From: Thereva unica
Taxonomy: Eukaryota; Arthropoda; Insecta; Diptera; Therevidae
Assembly: GCA_949987705.1 (NCBI GenBank)
Contig: OX465281.1
Span: 238,597,143 to 238,661,142, forward strand
Length of the DNA: 64,000 bases
Direction: 5' to 3'
Shown here: positions 21,210 through 32,879 of the stretch, in pieces
Numbering within the stretch: the first letter of the stretch is position 1
How the letters are laid out: every line of letters begins with the position of its first letter
Made by a program: the position numbers and the translations under genes
Notes under the pieces: generated by a model
Database searches by the model: none
What the model was told of the DNA's origin: nothing
What the model saw: only the letters and a program-made list of their open reading frames with translations

Positions 21210-22470
21210 CTAGACCCCTTTGGAACACCCTAACACGCGTTTTGAATGAACTAATAGCGCAAAGGTCAGCACGAAGAGTGGCAGAAGGAGAGAAAAAGAT
21301 GCAATGAAACTTTGAAGGATTAAGTTGAAGCAAGTTTGAGGTCGACCAGGAAGAAACACCGCGTTGGTCAGCAGCAAGCTCCTTCGCACATCTTTGAATC
21401 TGATCATTGGGCGATGAGATATAAAGTTGCACGTGTACATATGAATCTTAGAATATGTTACTACCGAAGGAAGATCGTTAATAAAAATGCTGAATAGGAG
21501 AGGACCCAGAATGGAACATTGGGGTACGCCCGCAAGAGGTAGAGCTATCGAGGAACTACAACCACCAAGTACAACTTTCTGAGAGCCGTTGGTCAAAAAG
21601 CTTTGCGGCAGATTGATAGCAGAAGTAGAAAAATGGACACGAAAGGAGAGTTTCTGCAAAATAGGCAGCAAACGTGGCGAACGTCGAGAGAGTTTCGGAT
21701 ATTAGTTGTAACTTTGAGGAGCGCGGTTTCGCAGCTGTGGTACTTGCGAAGTTCCAACTGCCAGACATTCAAGAGTCGAAGACAATCACAATACTTAAGG
21801 ATCTGAGATGCTATCAGCTTTTCAAGAACCTTAGCCAGAAATGGAAGAATACTAATAGGCCGAAAATCAAAAGGGCAAGCAGAATATGGGTATTTGGGTA
21901 TTGGTATAATAACAGCTTCGAATACGAAGGAAATTTAGATACTGTGAGGTAGTAATGAGCACTAATCTAGTCTTGAGACTAATCTAGTCTTGTTCTTGTT
22001 AAGTCTGTCTTGTTCTTGTTCTTGCAACTAAGTCTTGTTCTTGTTCTTGCTAAATGTGCAAGAACAAGACAAGACTACAAGAACAAAACCATTTTTGCTC
22101 ATCATTACTGCGAGGCAAGAGAAAATGTGAGTTAAGACGGGCAACAGGCATGAAATGAGCATATTTAGAAACCTAGACGAGATGTTATCACTACCAGTCG
22201 CTTTAGATTTAACAGAACTTAGAGCAATGAGCATTTCGAGGGAGTCCACACAACGATAGCTGAACCCATCAATTGAAGGAGTGAAAGGGAGGTTTTTTGG
22301 GTCTGGAAATGTTGGTTTAGGGTTTCAGGACAGAGGTTGAGGGCGGTGACTTCTTTTTCAGAATTAATACCCAAATGGCGCAAATTATTCCATACAGTTT
22401 CAATGACAAGGAAAAATCAAGTTTACGAGCGTAAAAATTCCTCTGTGCTTCCTTAATTTTAGGTACAACT
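21210..22470 (-). pseudogene. Jockey/CR1-type RT fragment, copy b
   Basis: Duplicate of the fragment at 7418-8700 with the same motifs (GVPQCSILGPLLFSIFINDL, KYHSCETALLKVT-type region). Here a small deletion near 21432 removes the YTDD region and joins the flanking frames. Non-functional. Confidence 0.85.
21951..22109. mobile_element. small hAT-like MITE, copy b
   Basis: Same insertion as at 8174-8338 (ends AGTAATGAGCA and TGCTCATCATTACT), carried along in the duplication. Confidence 0.6.
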
Positions 22471-22520
22471 ATGTTACAAATACGCTTATAAGATCTTCAG
22501 CAGAATCATTGTTGACTTTT

Positions 22521-23815
22521 GAAGTAAAACTTCTTTAGGAACGTTTTTAAAAAAATTTACATGAGAGTGAATCAATTTTATTCGTGAACGCGTAACGCTC
22601 TCACACATGAAAAATCGTCACAACTTTCGTATAACGATGGGAAATGGGGGGACGGGGTACAAGAGACGAAGAAACTCGGGGCTGTGTGTCCAACAGTTAA
22701 AATACACTCTGCCTTACTTCATACATTTTCTGGCATGTTAGCTACGTTGTCGCCCAGACTTTGCTTTATCTCATTATAGGAATACAAATTCAGCATTATG
22801 TAGAGGTGAATTATTTGAGATTTTTCTTGTGGTTTGGTCACTGGCCGGGCTTATGCCGCGGACACTTTGGAGTTGACTGACATGTTGGAAGCGGCTTATA
22901 CGACAAGAATTTTCGGCGCAGCCTGAGCAAGTGGATCTACTTTTTGGCGTGGCCAAACATGTAGCACTGCCGGGAAGTTACGGTATAAACACTTGAGACT
23001 TTCTTAAAATGCCAAACGATGTAAACAAATATGAAAAAATGAAAGAAGAAATGAACAATACATCTTTCTTACGTTTATTTTATTATTGTCTCCAATATAA
23101 AATACTTTTTGCACGCTTCAATTGATTAAACCGAAGCTGTTAAAACCGTATGTCCAGTGGTTTAAGTGCTTAGAAGACCAAAAGGCAGTGGTGAATTAAC
23201 TGTGTGAGGTGCTCTTGTTTTAAATTGGCACCCACTTCCCCTTTGGTGGGATGTGCTGGACCTTTCCCCTTTTTAAATTACAATTTTTTTAACTTGCACA
23301 AATCGACGAATCGTTTATGTCAAAACATTACACTGTTGTGAAAATCGTTCCTGATATGGTTTTTGGGTCGCTGATTGCGAAAATCGGGGTCCCACAGTCT
23401 TAAAATATGCATGTCACCTTTAAATATGCTTAAAAACTCCCTTTTTTAAGGATTTTCGCGATAATTTTAATTATAATCAAAAACAATCCAATAAAATACA
23501 TTTTTTGCAATATTTATATTCAAAAGTGGTTGATTTATAACAAAGCAAATGTTATGATAAGGGATGATAGTAAAGGGCTGAAACTATCCCTACATCGTCT
23601 GAAAATATAAAGGTTTGAAAAAAATGTTCTTTCAACTTTAAGCTTCAAATTCGGTTTAATCAGCTAAAATAAATAATTTTCAACTACGCCTAGAAAGAAG
23701 AATTTGAAAAAAGGTTGATTGTTTTTTGCATTTCTTGTTGCTCCCTTTAAAATAATTGGCTCCCTAAAAGAAGTATGGGACGAAGAAATCAGGTAATTGG
23801 CTAGGTGGCCATAAA
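22521..23815. other. no feature recognised
   Basis: No gene recognised. Phrases such as GTTTTTAAAAAAATTTACAT near 22545 and GGGGGGACGGGGTACAAGAG near 22645 stand out in composition, but no coding motif or TIR pair was found on either strand. Confidence 0.4.
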
Positions 23816-24002
23816 GGGTGCCAATACCATACTCAAGTAGACTGGCTCCCGTTCGTGAAGGTAAAGCGGCTCGCGTAGGTAAAACTTCATTGGATGTGGT
23901 TGGCGGACTACTTGGTAAAACAATACCTGGGTTTGGAATAGGCTATGCTGATGCGGATGCAATTATTAATGATCATGAATGTAGCGGGAGCGGAGCATGC
24001 AT

Positions 24003-24330
24003 ACAGCTGGTGACATATCCAAGCATACATGCGTTCAATTCGTTGATAAATAACATAGAAGTGCGTGTATTCAAATGCGACCTGACGGAATGTTCCATGA
24101 ATGGAATGCTTGCCACGCAAAAGTCGGACTACTTTTAACATTTTCTGTAATGCCGCATTCGAAATAGCACACACAAGTATGCACAACAAACACATGCACC
24201 TTGTATGCACTCGTTACTTAGATTTTCGGGCTATGTGTGAAAACCGGGACGGAAAAAAAACCATGCAATTTTATGAACCTATGAATGCAATGCATGTACG
24301 CTTGCATATGTCACCAGCTTACTTCCATGA
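24003..24330. mobile_element. MITE family M1, copy 1
   Basis: Inverted ends CAGCTGGTGACATATCCAAG and its counterpart CATATGTCACCAGCTTAC bound about 330 bp. The interior phrases TCGAAATAGCACACAC, TATTCAAATGCGACC and GGGCTATGTGTG also occur, reverse complemented, in the copy at 54955-55291. No coding capacity. Confidence 0.75.
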
Positions 24331-24825
24331 GGCGAATGTTTAGATTTTCGTGCCTGTGGCGGTAGTATCCATGCCTGTGGCGGAAGCGTGCATACCCGTG
24401 TGGGATGCGCACTTATATGCTATAGGTACTAGGTGCACCGCGTGTATGCTTTTAAGAAAATTAGCCAATAAACATTATTTTTACTCGATTACTTTTAGGT
24501 TTTAATGTAAATAGGAATTCATAAATATTGATATTTTCAAATAGTATTTGTATCAAGTCCGTCAGTAGATTCGTCACTATTCTTCCTGCATCTGTCGTTG
24601 GCCTGAATTTTCTCAAGCGTACTATAGATCCGACAGACTTTCCACTATATCTATTGCATATTACTAGCCGTTGGGCACAAAAGTTTTACTTCTAAAGTGT
24701 GGTCTTAAGCACACTCATATTTTTTTTTATTTACTCTGGACTTTTTCGTAATGATTTGTACAAATGCATTTGCCAGTGGCGTAGGTAGCTTTCTGCTATT
24801 CTTATGCTTTCTTCTAAAGTTCTAA

Positions 24826-25075
24826 TGAAACCGACTTCAAAAAAGAGGATGTTATCAATTCGACGTGTAGGTATGTTTTTTTTTTTTGTGGTCCTGTTTA
24901 CGCAAAGCTTTGCAACGCAATAATTTTTTTGCTTTTTTCTTTGTTTGTTTGAAAAGGTAGTTTGGTGGTGGTGGTGGTCCCGTGCAATTTTGTCTTAATT
25001 CTGATAAAGTAGTTCGAAGTTAGTCACAAAAAACTGTTGAAATTAGTACACAAATTACTTTATTGTCGCGAAACT
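24826..25075 (+). repeat. ACCGACTTC repeat, forward copy
   Basis: It begins AAACCGACTTCAAAAAAGAG, runs through CAATTCGACGTGTAGGTATG and GTGGTCCTGTTTACGC, and ends ACAAATTACTTTATTGTCGC. This is the reverse complement, with divergence, of 13865-14138. The tRNA-like part seen in the other copy is missing here. Confidence 0.7.
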
Positions 25076-25122
25076 GGTAGAAATAAAGTGGAGGAGTGCC
25101 TTAACCACTGGCTGATCTAATG

Positions 25123-25375
25123 GCTTTACGCGGGGAGGACACGATCAAGGTCATTGCGGTACGAAACGAGAGAAGGGCGAACCTACTAACCCTCTTGCAG
25201 AACCAAAATCCGTATGTGCTTTTGACTAGTGAAACTAAACTAAATGAGAAGCACAAAATGGATTACAAATAATATGTGGTAATTAGATGGGATAGACCTA
25301 ATTCCATACAAGGCGGAGGCCTACTCTTATTAATAAAGACTTCCCTGAAATATAAAATCGTGTATAACACTTTTG
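25123..25375 (+). pseudogene. non-LTR endonuclease fragment (I/Jockey-like)
   Basis: The plus strand encodes IKVIAVRNERRANLLTLLQ, NPYVLLTSETKLNEKHKM and, after one stop, VVIRWDRPNSIQGGGLLLLI. These match the N-terminal endonuclease of Jockey/I-type elements (catalytic Glu in SETKLN; GGG strand). The rest of the element is missing, so it is a short relic. Confidence 0.68.
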
Positions 25376-25484
25376 TTTCGTTATTAAAACTTTTACTTAA
25401 TCACATTTCATCCAAGAGGAAAACAAAAAAGAAGGAAAGTAATATATGTGGTAGAATTGGAAAATTGAAGGACCATTCCGATTC

Positions 25485-25580
25485 TAGGATTAAGGAGTTT
25501 AATTCCAATTACCATCCTAGAGTTCCGTGGTTCCAGCACTATAGGATTGTAATTGGAATTAGACTCCTTAACCCCTAGGC
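25485..25580. repeat. short foldback
   Basis: AGGAGTTTAATTCCAATTAC and its inverted counterpart GTAATTGGAATTAGACTCCT flank a roughly 30-bp loop. No gene is recognised from 25600 to 26580. Confidence 0.7.
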
Positions 25581-26589
25581 TTCCAAGGCTGGTGTATCTG
25601 AGTGAAACTAGCATTTATTTATGTGACACTGAAATTCTTGATTTGATATTGATTTTCTTAAAAATAAGTGGTAATAAGCAATTTGGTAGGATGACCACAA
25701 CTTATGAAATGATAACGATATAGAATCACTACAAACTTATCCCCTATATAAATCTATTTGGCAGGCACCCTATAGACTCTTGCTGAAATTCACAGTAGAA
25801 GGTCATATGAATTATAACCATTTGAATAAAAGTAGCAAAAAACAAAATCTTCAACCAAATTAGGGCCCCCCTGGGGGTTTGTTTTCCTAAAATTTTCTTA
25901 AATAAATCAAGCTCACATATTACAACAGGAAAACGAATTTTCTCGTTTAATCTTCCAATTATTCAGGAAACACAAATATTTTTGATTAGGATTAATTTAT
26001 TGTCCATTTGTGTACGAGTTGCTACAAAATATAATAATGTACGAAAATCTGCCAACTCGATTCATTTATAATCGCCTAAAAACAATTACAACTCCCTTCC
26101 CTTCTGTGCCAACAAGAAAATATTTTTTACAATTATGCCTCAATTTACCGGGAATCCTTGGCATAGAAAACAGCCAGACGGTGCATATGGGTTGATCATT
26201 TACTCTCGTATTACTCCAGTTGATTCCCTATAGCCATAAATTTCTGTAAGTGTGGTTAAGCCAACCTTCGCATAAGGAGGCAGGGCCCTTCCTGCAGTTC
26301 GGAAGTCCTTCTGTGCCGATACTTTGATGCTAAATTGACTTTCTCATTAGAGCTTCTAAAATCGATACTGTTTCACTCCGGAGAATTAATGATGCTGTTG
26401 GACTTACGGCCCCTGGAATTTTTTCTTGAAATTGATGTCGTCTAATATCATCGCATATAATCCACAGGGGATATACTTATACATGAGCCGTTTAAAAAAC
26501 AAGGTTAAAGTACATGCGATGGGGTGTAATGCCATGCAGGAAGCATTTTTTTTATCCAAGGATGTGTCCTTGTGTTATTTATAATATAA

Positions 26590-26811
26590 CTATGCATGTG
26601 TATACGGAAGTTTGCATGCTCTCAAGTTATTCTCAATAAAATCGATTTTATTTTTAAATTCATTCAAAGTGATATTTTCATATACAGATTGCATTTCAAA
26701 ATTATTGAACGAATCCTGTTTTTGAAGGCCGCTGGAATATAGCCAAAGTCCAATGGGATAGATTTCACTTACAATTACTAGAGCTGCTTCACACCTGTAG
26801 CCTATTTTCAT
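26590..26811 (-). other. unrecognised 73-codon ORF
   Basis: The frame reads MKIGYRCEAALVIVSEIYPI, then GLWLYSSGLQKQDSFNNFEM and EFKNKIDFIENNLRACKLPY. The composition is plausible for a real exon and it lies beside the 3' end of the RTE relic, but I cannot place it in a family. An internal GTAAGT near the middle could be a splice donor. It could also be chance in AT-rich DNA. Confidence 0.25.
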
Positions 26812-27189
26812 CTACGGAGATGCACAATATCTAAAAAAAATGTGGTATATCTTAAATTGCGTCATATTCCAGTCAAATTCGTTTCCATTCATGCCGGTTT
26901 TTGGCGACATCTCGAGCCTCGGTAACTGATTAGTCGTTGATTCTTTAGGTCGCCCTCGACACTCTTGAGCCAGGTTTTCTTCGGTGCCGATCGCTGAATT
27001 CTCCAGTCTGCGGGACGGTGAGAAGTTTACGCGGCAAGCGGTTATCATCCATTCGACAAACATGTCGAAACCATCGCAGTCCACGTTTTTGTATTTCTTC
27101 TTTGATCAGTGTCTGTTGATCGCATTTTTGTCTAACTGTCTCTTTTCGATGGCGATCGCGGAGAGAGACCCCGAGAATTTTTCTCAAGC

Positions 27190-27199
27190 ATCGCATTTG
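27190..27199. repeat. 10-bp target duplication, left copy
   Basis: ATCGCATTTG here is repeated exactly at 28750-28759, bracketing the plus-strand retroelement. In the host RTE gene it encodes part of the FQMR motif, and the reading frame matches across the two sides. Confidence 0.85.
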
Positions 27200-28749
27200 C
27201 AAGCTGCTAAAGGAAGGAGGACCCCAACTATTACAAACCTTACACTAACTCATATGCACCATCTGGGAGGAAGAAGTTATACCGGAGGACTGGAAGAAAG
27301 CGATTATATGTCCAATATACAAGAAAGGAGATAAATTAAACTGCAAAAACTACAGAGGCATCTCACTCCTCAGCACCAGCTACAAAATCTTCACAATACT
27401 TGTGAAACAAAAACTGGAACCTATAGCGGAAGGCCTTATAGGAGAATATCAAGCTGGTTTTAGGTCAAAAAGGTCAACATCGGACCAACTGCTGATCTTA
27501 AGGCAAATTCTGGAGAAAACCTGGGAAAGGAATGTAGATGTATACCAGATATTTGTCGACTTTCAACAGGCATATGACTCAATAAACAGAGAGAGACTAT
27601 ACGAGATCTTATCGGAAATAGGAGTCCCCTCAAAGTTGGTACAACTGATCAAATGCGCCACAAATAGCTCACTGGCGAAAGTGAGGAACCAAAATGTTAT
27701 AACAGAGGAGTCCCCTCAAAGTTGGTACAACTGATCAAATGCGCCACAAATAGCTCACTGGCGAAAGTGAGGAACCAAAATGTTATAACAGAGGAGTTCG
27801 AAGTACGTCAAGGACTTAGACAAGGAGATGGGCTGGCCCCCATGCTTTTCAACCTGGCCCTAGAATGGGTGATAAGGAAAACGTCAGTCCAGAGAAGTGC
27901 ATCAATAGCTACCCAGTCGGTACAATTACTTAGATATGCGGATGACGTAAACATCGTGGGAAGGTCCTTTTTGGCAGCAAAAGAAGTCTATGTCGAATTA
28001 AAAGAGGCGGCAACGGACATAGGCCTGAAGATAAACGAAGAAAAAACGAAGGTGATGCAACAATCTAGAGCAGGAAGATCTAGAATGGGAAGAAATATAA
28101 CCGTCGACGAACATAACCTAGAAGTAGTCGATAAAACAGTCTACCTTGGGCCTACTATCACAAAAAGAAACGAAGAAAAAGAAGAAATAACCAGACGAAT
28201 ACTACTGGCTAATAGAGCCTTTTATGCCCAAAAACAAATCCTGCACTCAAGATTTGTACACAGGAAAACGAAACTCTCACTCTACAAAACAGTAATACGA
28301 CCAGTACTGTGTTATGGTAGCGAGACTTGGACTATGACCCAGGACATTGAAGAACGAGTCAACAGGTTTGAGAGGAAAATTCTCAGATACATAATAGGCC
28401 CAACCAGAGAGGATGGAATATGGCGAAGAAGATACAACAACGAGTTGTATGAAATTTTTGACGACCCACAACTCTCAACTTTAATAAAAATTAACAGACT
28501 GAGACTAGCCGGCCACGTAATCAGAATGGAGGACAATCGTATCCCAAAACGGCTTATGATATCAGAAATTTCGGGAAGTAGGCCAGTAGGTAGACCCAGG
28601 AGGAGATGGATAGACTCTGTGACGGCTGACGCAGAGTCAATGCTCAACATCCGGAACTGGAGACATGCTGCAAGGGACCGTCAAACCTGGAGAAATGCCC
28701 TAGAGGAGGCCAAGGCTCGATTTGGACTGTAGCGCCATTGGATGGATGG
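27200..28749 (+). mobile_element. 5'-truncated RTE-type retroelement
   Basis: Inserted into the minus-strand RTE with target duplication ATCGCATTTG on both sides. The plus strand encodes PIYKKGDKLNCKNYRGISLL-type motifs, AGFRSKRSTSDQLLILRQIL, IFVDFQQAYDSI, GLRQGDGLAPMLFNLALEW, LLRYADDVNIVG (catalytic YADD) and the C-terminal IRPVLCYGSETWTM and RLRLAGHVIRMEDNRIP. It ends after the stop with GCGCCATT and three GGAT units, a simple 3' tail. Endonuclease and most of the N-terminal half are missing, the usual 5' truncation. An 86-bp tandem duplication shifts its RT frame. Confidence 0.9.
27625..27796. repeat. 86-bp tandem duplication inside RT
   Basis: 27625-27710 and 27711-27796 are the same sequence except for the first base, starting TCCCCTCAAAGTTGGTACAA at the second copy and ending CAGAGGAG. 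Since 86 is not a multiple of three, the duplication shifts the RT frame between the SKLVQLIKC motif and the FEVRQGLRQGDG motif. Confidence 0.93.
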
Positions 28750-28759
28750 ATCGCATTTG
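28750..28759. repeat. 10-bp target duplication, right copy
   Basis: ATCGCATTTG, identical to 27190-27199, directly after the GGAT-type tail of the inserted element. Confidence 0.85.
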
Positions 28760-29864
28760 GAAGACCCATAGCTTATTGACGTTCGGTTTGAGCAGTGTCC
28801 ACGTTTCAGATCCATAAAGAAGAATCGGAAGGATCAACGTTCGGTAAAGGCGATGATGGAAATATTTGTTCGTTTTGATGGAAAAATTTGTTCGTTTCCA
28901 TATGCACCACTTGAGCGAGATGAGTGTCGCTATTACCTGGCCGATGGGGCTGTGAATGTCGGCCGTCAATGCCACTTTCGTTTCCTCAACCAATGATACC
29001 AAATATTTGAACATCGGAACCTGTTCGATTTGGATTCCATCGAAGTGAACACATGCCCTCGATCCGATCGTTGTAAGCACTTTAGTCTTTGCCGCATGGA
29101 TTTTTAATCCGTATGGTTGGGCGATGCGGGAAATATCGTATAAGATGTCCGTTGCTTCGGCATCCGTGTCGGCGAAGACGGTGCTATCGTCGGCGAACAT
29201 TAAGTCGATTACGAAGTTGTTGTCGTCGTATCGAACTCCCCATCTTCCATCGAATGTTCCACGCATAATCGCGTCGATCACAACGTTGAGAAGAAGTGGC
29301 GAAGCGACGTCTTCCAGGTAGGACACCCGTTTGAATCAAGAACTGCTCTGATAAGTCGCTTTGAATACGAACGCTGTTGATTGAGGCATCGTACAACGTT
29401 TATAGAGCTGGAGCTGTTAAAATCGAAACAATCGAAGGCAGATTTGAAATCGATGAAAACGACGACAGTTCGTTTGCCGCAACGAATTATTTCTTCCATT
29501 AGTTGACGGAGTGCGAATATTTGATCAATGCATCCTCGTTGTGGTCTAAATCCCACTTGTTCTTTCCGGCTCGTTTGCTCTCGATGTTTCTGTAGCCTAG
29601 ATTGTATGCTTTTCGTAAATACTTTGCTGACGATCGAAAGGAGGCTACTGCCGCGAAAATTCTTGCATTCCCGACTGTCGCCTTTTTCAAAATTGGGGCA
29701 ACGATCGCTTTCTTCCACGCGGACGGGACACGATCCGAACGCCATATGTGTGTTCTCCTCAGCGCCTATTATAATGGGCTGTCCGCAAGAAAAATGGTTC
29801 CAGTTTCACGGAAACTAAATCATTTAACAAAACCGGTTTACACCAGTTTTATGGAAAAGTAGCT

Positions 29865-30000
29865 GCTGCTATTGACCCAAGGTAAGTAAATGATTTTGCC
29901 ACTTCAAACTCATGCTCCTCTACCTTGATTGTGGGACAAATGTTAGGTGATCTTGTAGACGAGGCCACATGTACTTCGTTTTGATCTCGTTAATGTGCTG
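29865..30000 (-). pseudogene. RTE-type RT scrap
   Basis: The minus strand encodes HINEIKTKYM, and in another frame EEHEFEVAKSFTYLGS. This is the stretch just after the catalytic site in RTE-type RTs. A related plus-strand scrap lies at 41420-41545. Only about 45 codons remain. Confidence 0.65.
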
Positions 30001-30009
30001 CCTGGTGCG

Positions 30010-31240
30010 GACCGCACCCCCTAGGTATGCCACTGATTGTAATAGAGAGACAAAAATTATTGTCAGCATACTTTTCTTAACAATTAGATATTAATGCGAT
30101 TCATCTTTGTGTGCGATATTTTTATTACTCTTTGCTGTCATATTTACGTGCATCATCAATTCGTTGTCATAGGAAAATGTGTCAAACAATACTAAAAAAT
30201 TGATGGCAAATCATTTTAAAACTTTCACTAAAAAAGTCTAGCTAACAATATGGCAAATTAAAGACACCTTGTAAAACTCTCACGTATCATCCTTCTATCA
30301 TTCATACGTATGTTACACACAACTGGTTGTCACATCATTGATTTTTTCCACCTCAAGCTATCTATCGCCACCAAATCGCCATCAAATAGTATAAATTATC
30401 AATTTGCATAGTAAATGCTGCAGATTTTCATGTCAATACCTACAAACAATGTAATGCAAGTTTTATTCAAATAAAAATCGTCTGCAGAAGTTCTCGATCA
30501 ATAAACACTTACGGCGAAATTCTACCATGTTGCCATGAGTCCTTGGTGAACTTTATGACAATTTAATAAAAGTTAGTTTTGACGTCAAGACTATGTCTGG
30601 TTATGTTTTATGCATGTGGTATCTAGCGGCTGTTGATCTATCTTGCTGATTAATAAAATATATCGCAAAACATTGAAGGAGCTAATTGAAAATGATATGG
30701 CCTAGTTTTTAATATTTTTCCAAGGAATTTATATTGGAATAAATGAATCTTTTGCAGCCTACAACGTTCCTTTTTTATATTGATAAAACCACAGCCGCGT
30801 TTTCGAGGTGCAGGTGCAGACCAAAATTGAAAATTTTATCTATAGAGTCTAGCAAATGAGAGGTAAACCTCTTTAGGGTGTTCCAAAACCAAAGCAAAGA
30901 TGATGATGAGGCCCAGCCATGATGGCTATACTTTTCCTAACTTATATAAATTAAATACAGTTCTGATTAAAATATTTTTTTCTTCTTGACCGTAATTTAA
31001 AAGCTAGGTACTCGTAGACGGGGATGTAATGGTGTGGATTGAATTATTCCACCCCTTCTTTACTACCATCTCCAATTAGTAAATTGATTTTATTTAGGGG
31101 AGCTTGCTGTGATAGCTTCGAAGAAGGGAAGATGAAAGCCGATCAAGGGTTGATGCTGATAATTCCTGTTTAATTCAGAAACTCTTGCAACGTGGGATTT
31201 TCGGAGAAATTTCTGGATGAAGGACACGAGGTTTGTGTGT
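30010..31240. other. no feature recognised
   Basis: AT-rich sequence. I see no coding motif, TIR or tandem structure that I can support. Confidence 0.4.
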
Positions 31241-31244
31241 GCCT

Positions 31245-32872
31245 AGGGCTGCCATAGCCTAAATTTCCGAGGCCAGACAAAAACTACAAAAACCCTGGTG
31301 AAATTAAGTTTTTTCCCCGGACAGCCATTTAAAACGAAAATTAACGAATATGTTATTTCGGCGAGTTAAAATCTAACCGTCGAATCGAATCGATTACCAA
31401 CTATATATTCGGCTACCAGCGAAGGGCTAGCAACCCTTTCTGGCATTAAGTTCTTGCTATGAAACCTACAACACAACCCCAGACAGGACAGAAACTCGGG
31501 AAGCTTAGGGGAAAGATATCTAGAATTACCCATTTATGACTAGGTTGAAAAGTTGAGTCGAGGTTGAGTAGAAATTTCGACCACCGAGTTGAGTTCACTT
31601 TGGTTTGAAATAAAGTTGACCGGAAATCAAAACATAGCTCCAAATTTTTGCGCGAAATTCTCAGAACGAAATATTTTTTTATTCCTGTGCAAGCAAAAAC
31701 ACCGAAGACAAAACTAACGCCAAATGCGGATTTCACGGATGGTAAACAAACAAAACAAATATCACTTCAACCCAATTACAACTCAACTAGCGTATATGAG
31801 GCGAAAAATCTACTCGACCCAGGTGGGAGAGTTGAGTTGGTTTGAGGGGACCCAGTTTCAACTCGACCTCCGTTTATGACTGGATTGAATCTGCGTTGAA
31901 CCTAGTCATAAACGACGTAAATATGTAAAAACAAGAAGAGGAAACAGAGACGGAAAATAAATGTAACAGAATTAAAAGGAGAGAAAATTAGGGGTGAATA
32001 TGAGAACCTATTGGACATAAATCCTGCGCTCCGCTACTGGTGAAGTTTCTTCGTCGAAGTATTTCTCGAAGTGGATCGAAGCACGTTATACATAAATAAG
32101 GCAATGTAAAAGAAAAATGTAATTTTAGTGCTAAAGTCCCTTGGTGACCCCTTTCTATATAAAATCGAAGGTGTTGTTATTGTTTCGTCACTAGGGGAAG
32201 ATGTCAGTCTCTTTTACATTACTTTGCTTCTGGATATCGTGGTCCGAAATACGTGACTTCACACTCATGCAATCTTACGAGGAGCCGGGTCACCAGGCAC
32301 ACCTTAAGTTCTTTAACTCGGGCGCAAAAACCCCCAAAGATGCAAAATCGCCCGAGGCGAAGTAAAGTTACACAAAGTGAATCGAAGTGCCTCTCTACAT
32401 TCTCCACATTTAGTATGTCCGTTTTCCGGAAAATTTTTAGGACCGCAACGTGACCTATCGAATAAGAGCTTGAAATTACCCTTATTTACCTTTACTTGAA
32501 ATTACCTTTATTTAGTACTGACGGAGTAAAAAAATGTTGGCCTACCTGCTCAAATCTGGAGCTAATGTCTTGGCAGACCCCTTTTTTTGCTGTTGTTTTG
32601 GGACCGCAACGGACTTATCGAGTAAGAGTTTCAACCTACAATCAAATTAAAGCTTGAACATTTTTATACTAGAAAACAAAGGTGTGCCGAGTCGTTCAAG
32701 GCCGTGTGCTTGGATGCGGATTACAAGTCAATTTTAAACTAAGATTTGTTTAATTTATTGAGTATCATTCAATAGAGTCGAGTCAATCCTGACATTTTTT
32801 ACAACCCCGCCGGGACGGCCCCGGACACCCTCCAAACTAGGACAAATCTGGGGAAACCCGGATGGCAGCCCT
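31245..32872. mobile_element. possible TIR element (AGGGCTGCCAT ends)
   Basis: AGGGCTGCCAT at 31245 and ATGGCAGCCCT at 32862-32872 are exact inverted ends, with weaker GG/CC-rich similarity just inside. About 1.6 kb lies between, holding the MITE at 31531-31914 and no transposase. No clear target duplication is seen, so this is tentative. Confidence 0.4.
31531..31914. mobile_element. MITE with TTTATGACTAGGTT ends
   Basis: Left end CATTTATGACTAGGTTGAA and right end TTGAACCTAGTCATAAACG are inverted. Interior phrases on both sides (GTTGAGT, AACTCGACC) are also partly complementary. About 384 bp, non-coding. Confidence 0.65.
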
Positions 32873-32879
32873 ATGTATA

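Larger units (their letters stand above)
20536..22520. repeat. segmental duplication, copy b (about 2 kb)
   Basis: Counterpart of 6752-8749, same orientation. Differences are scattered substitutions and a few small deletions, for example a loss near 21432 in the RT fragment. It holds OR exon 1 copy b, the RT fragment and the small MITE. Confidence 0.92.
26820..29800 (-). pseudogene. RTE-type reverse transcriptase, interrupted
   Basis: On the minus strand, 29745 to 28760 encodes the RT: NFRGSSLLSIVSKVFTK, VGFRPQRGCIDQIFALRQLM, VVVFIDFKSAFDCFD, the catalytic LMFADDSTVFAD and LILPILLYGSETW. The coding sequence then continues only at 27199 down to about 26900: MRCLRKILGVSLRDR, RGLRWFRHVCRMDDNRLPRK and the C-terminal tail. 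The break holds another retroelement (27200-28749). Frameshifts near 29300 and stops in the tail show it was already decaying. The endonuclease is absent. Confidence 0.9.

Noticed and set aside
26590..26811. An additional OR exon
   Set aside because: Amino-acid pattern does not match any OR exon in this window and no acceptor/donor pair in the right phases could be identified; left as an unrecognised frame.
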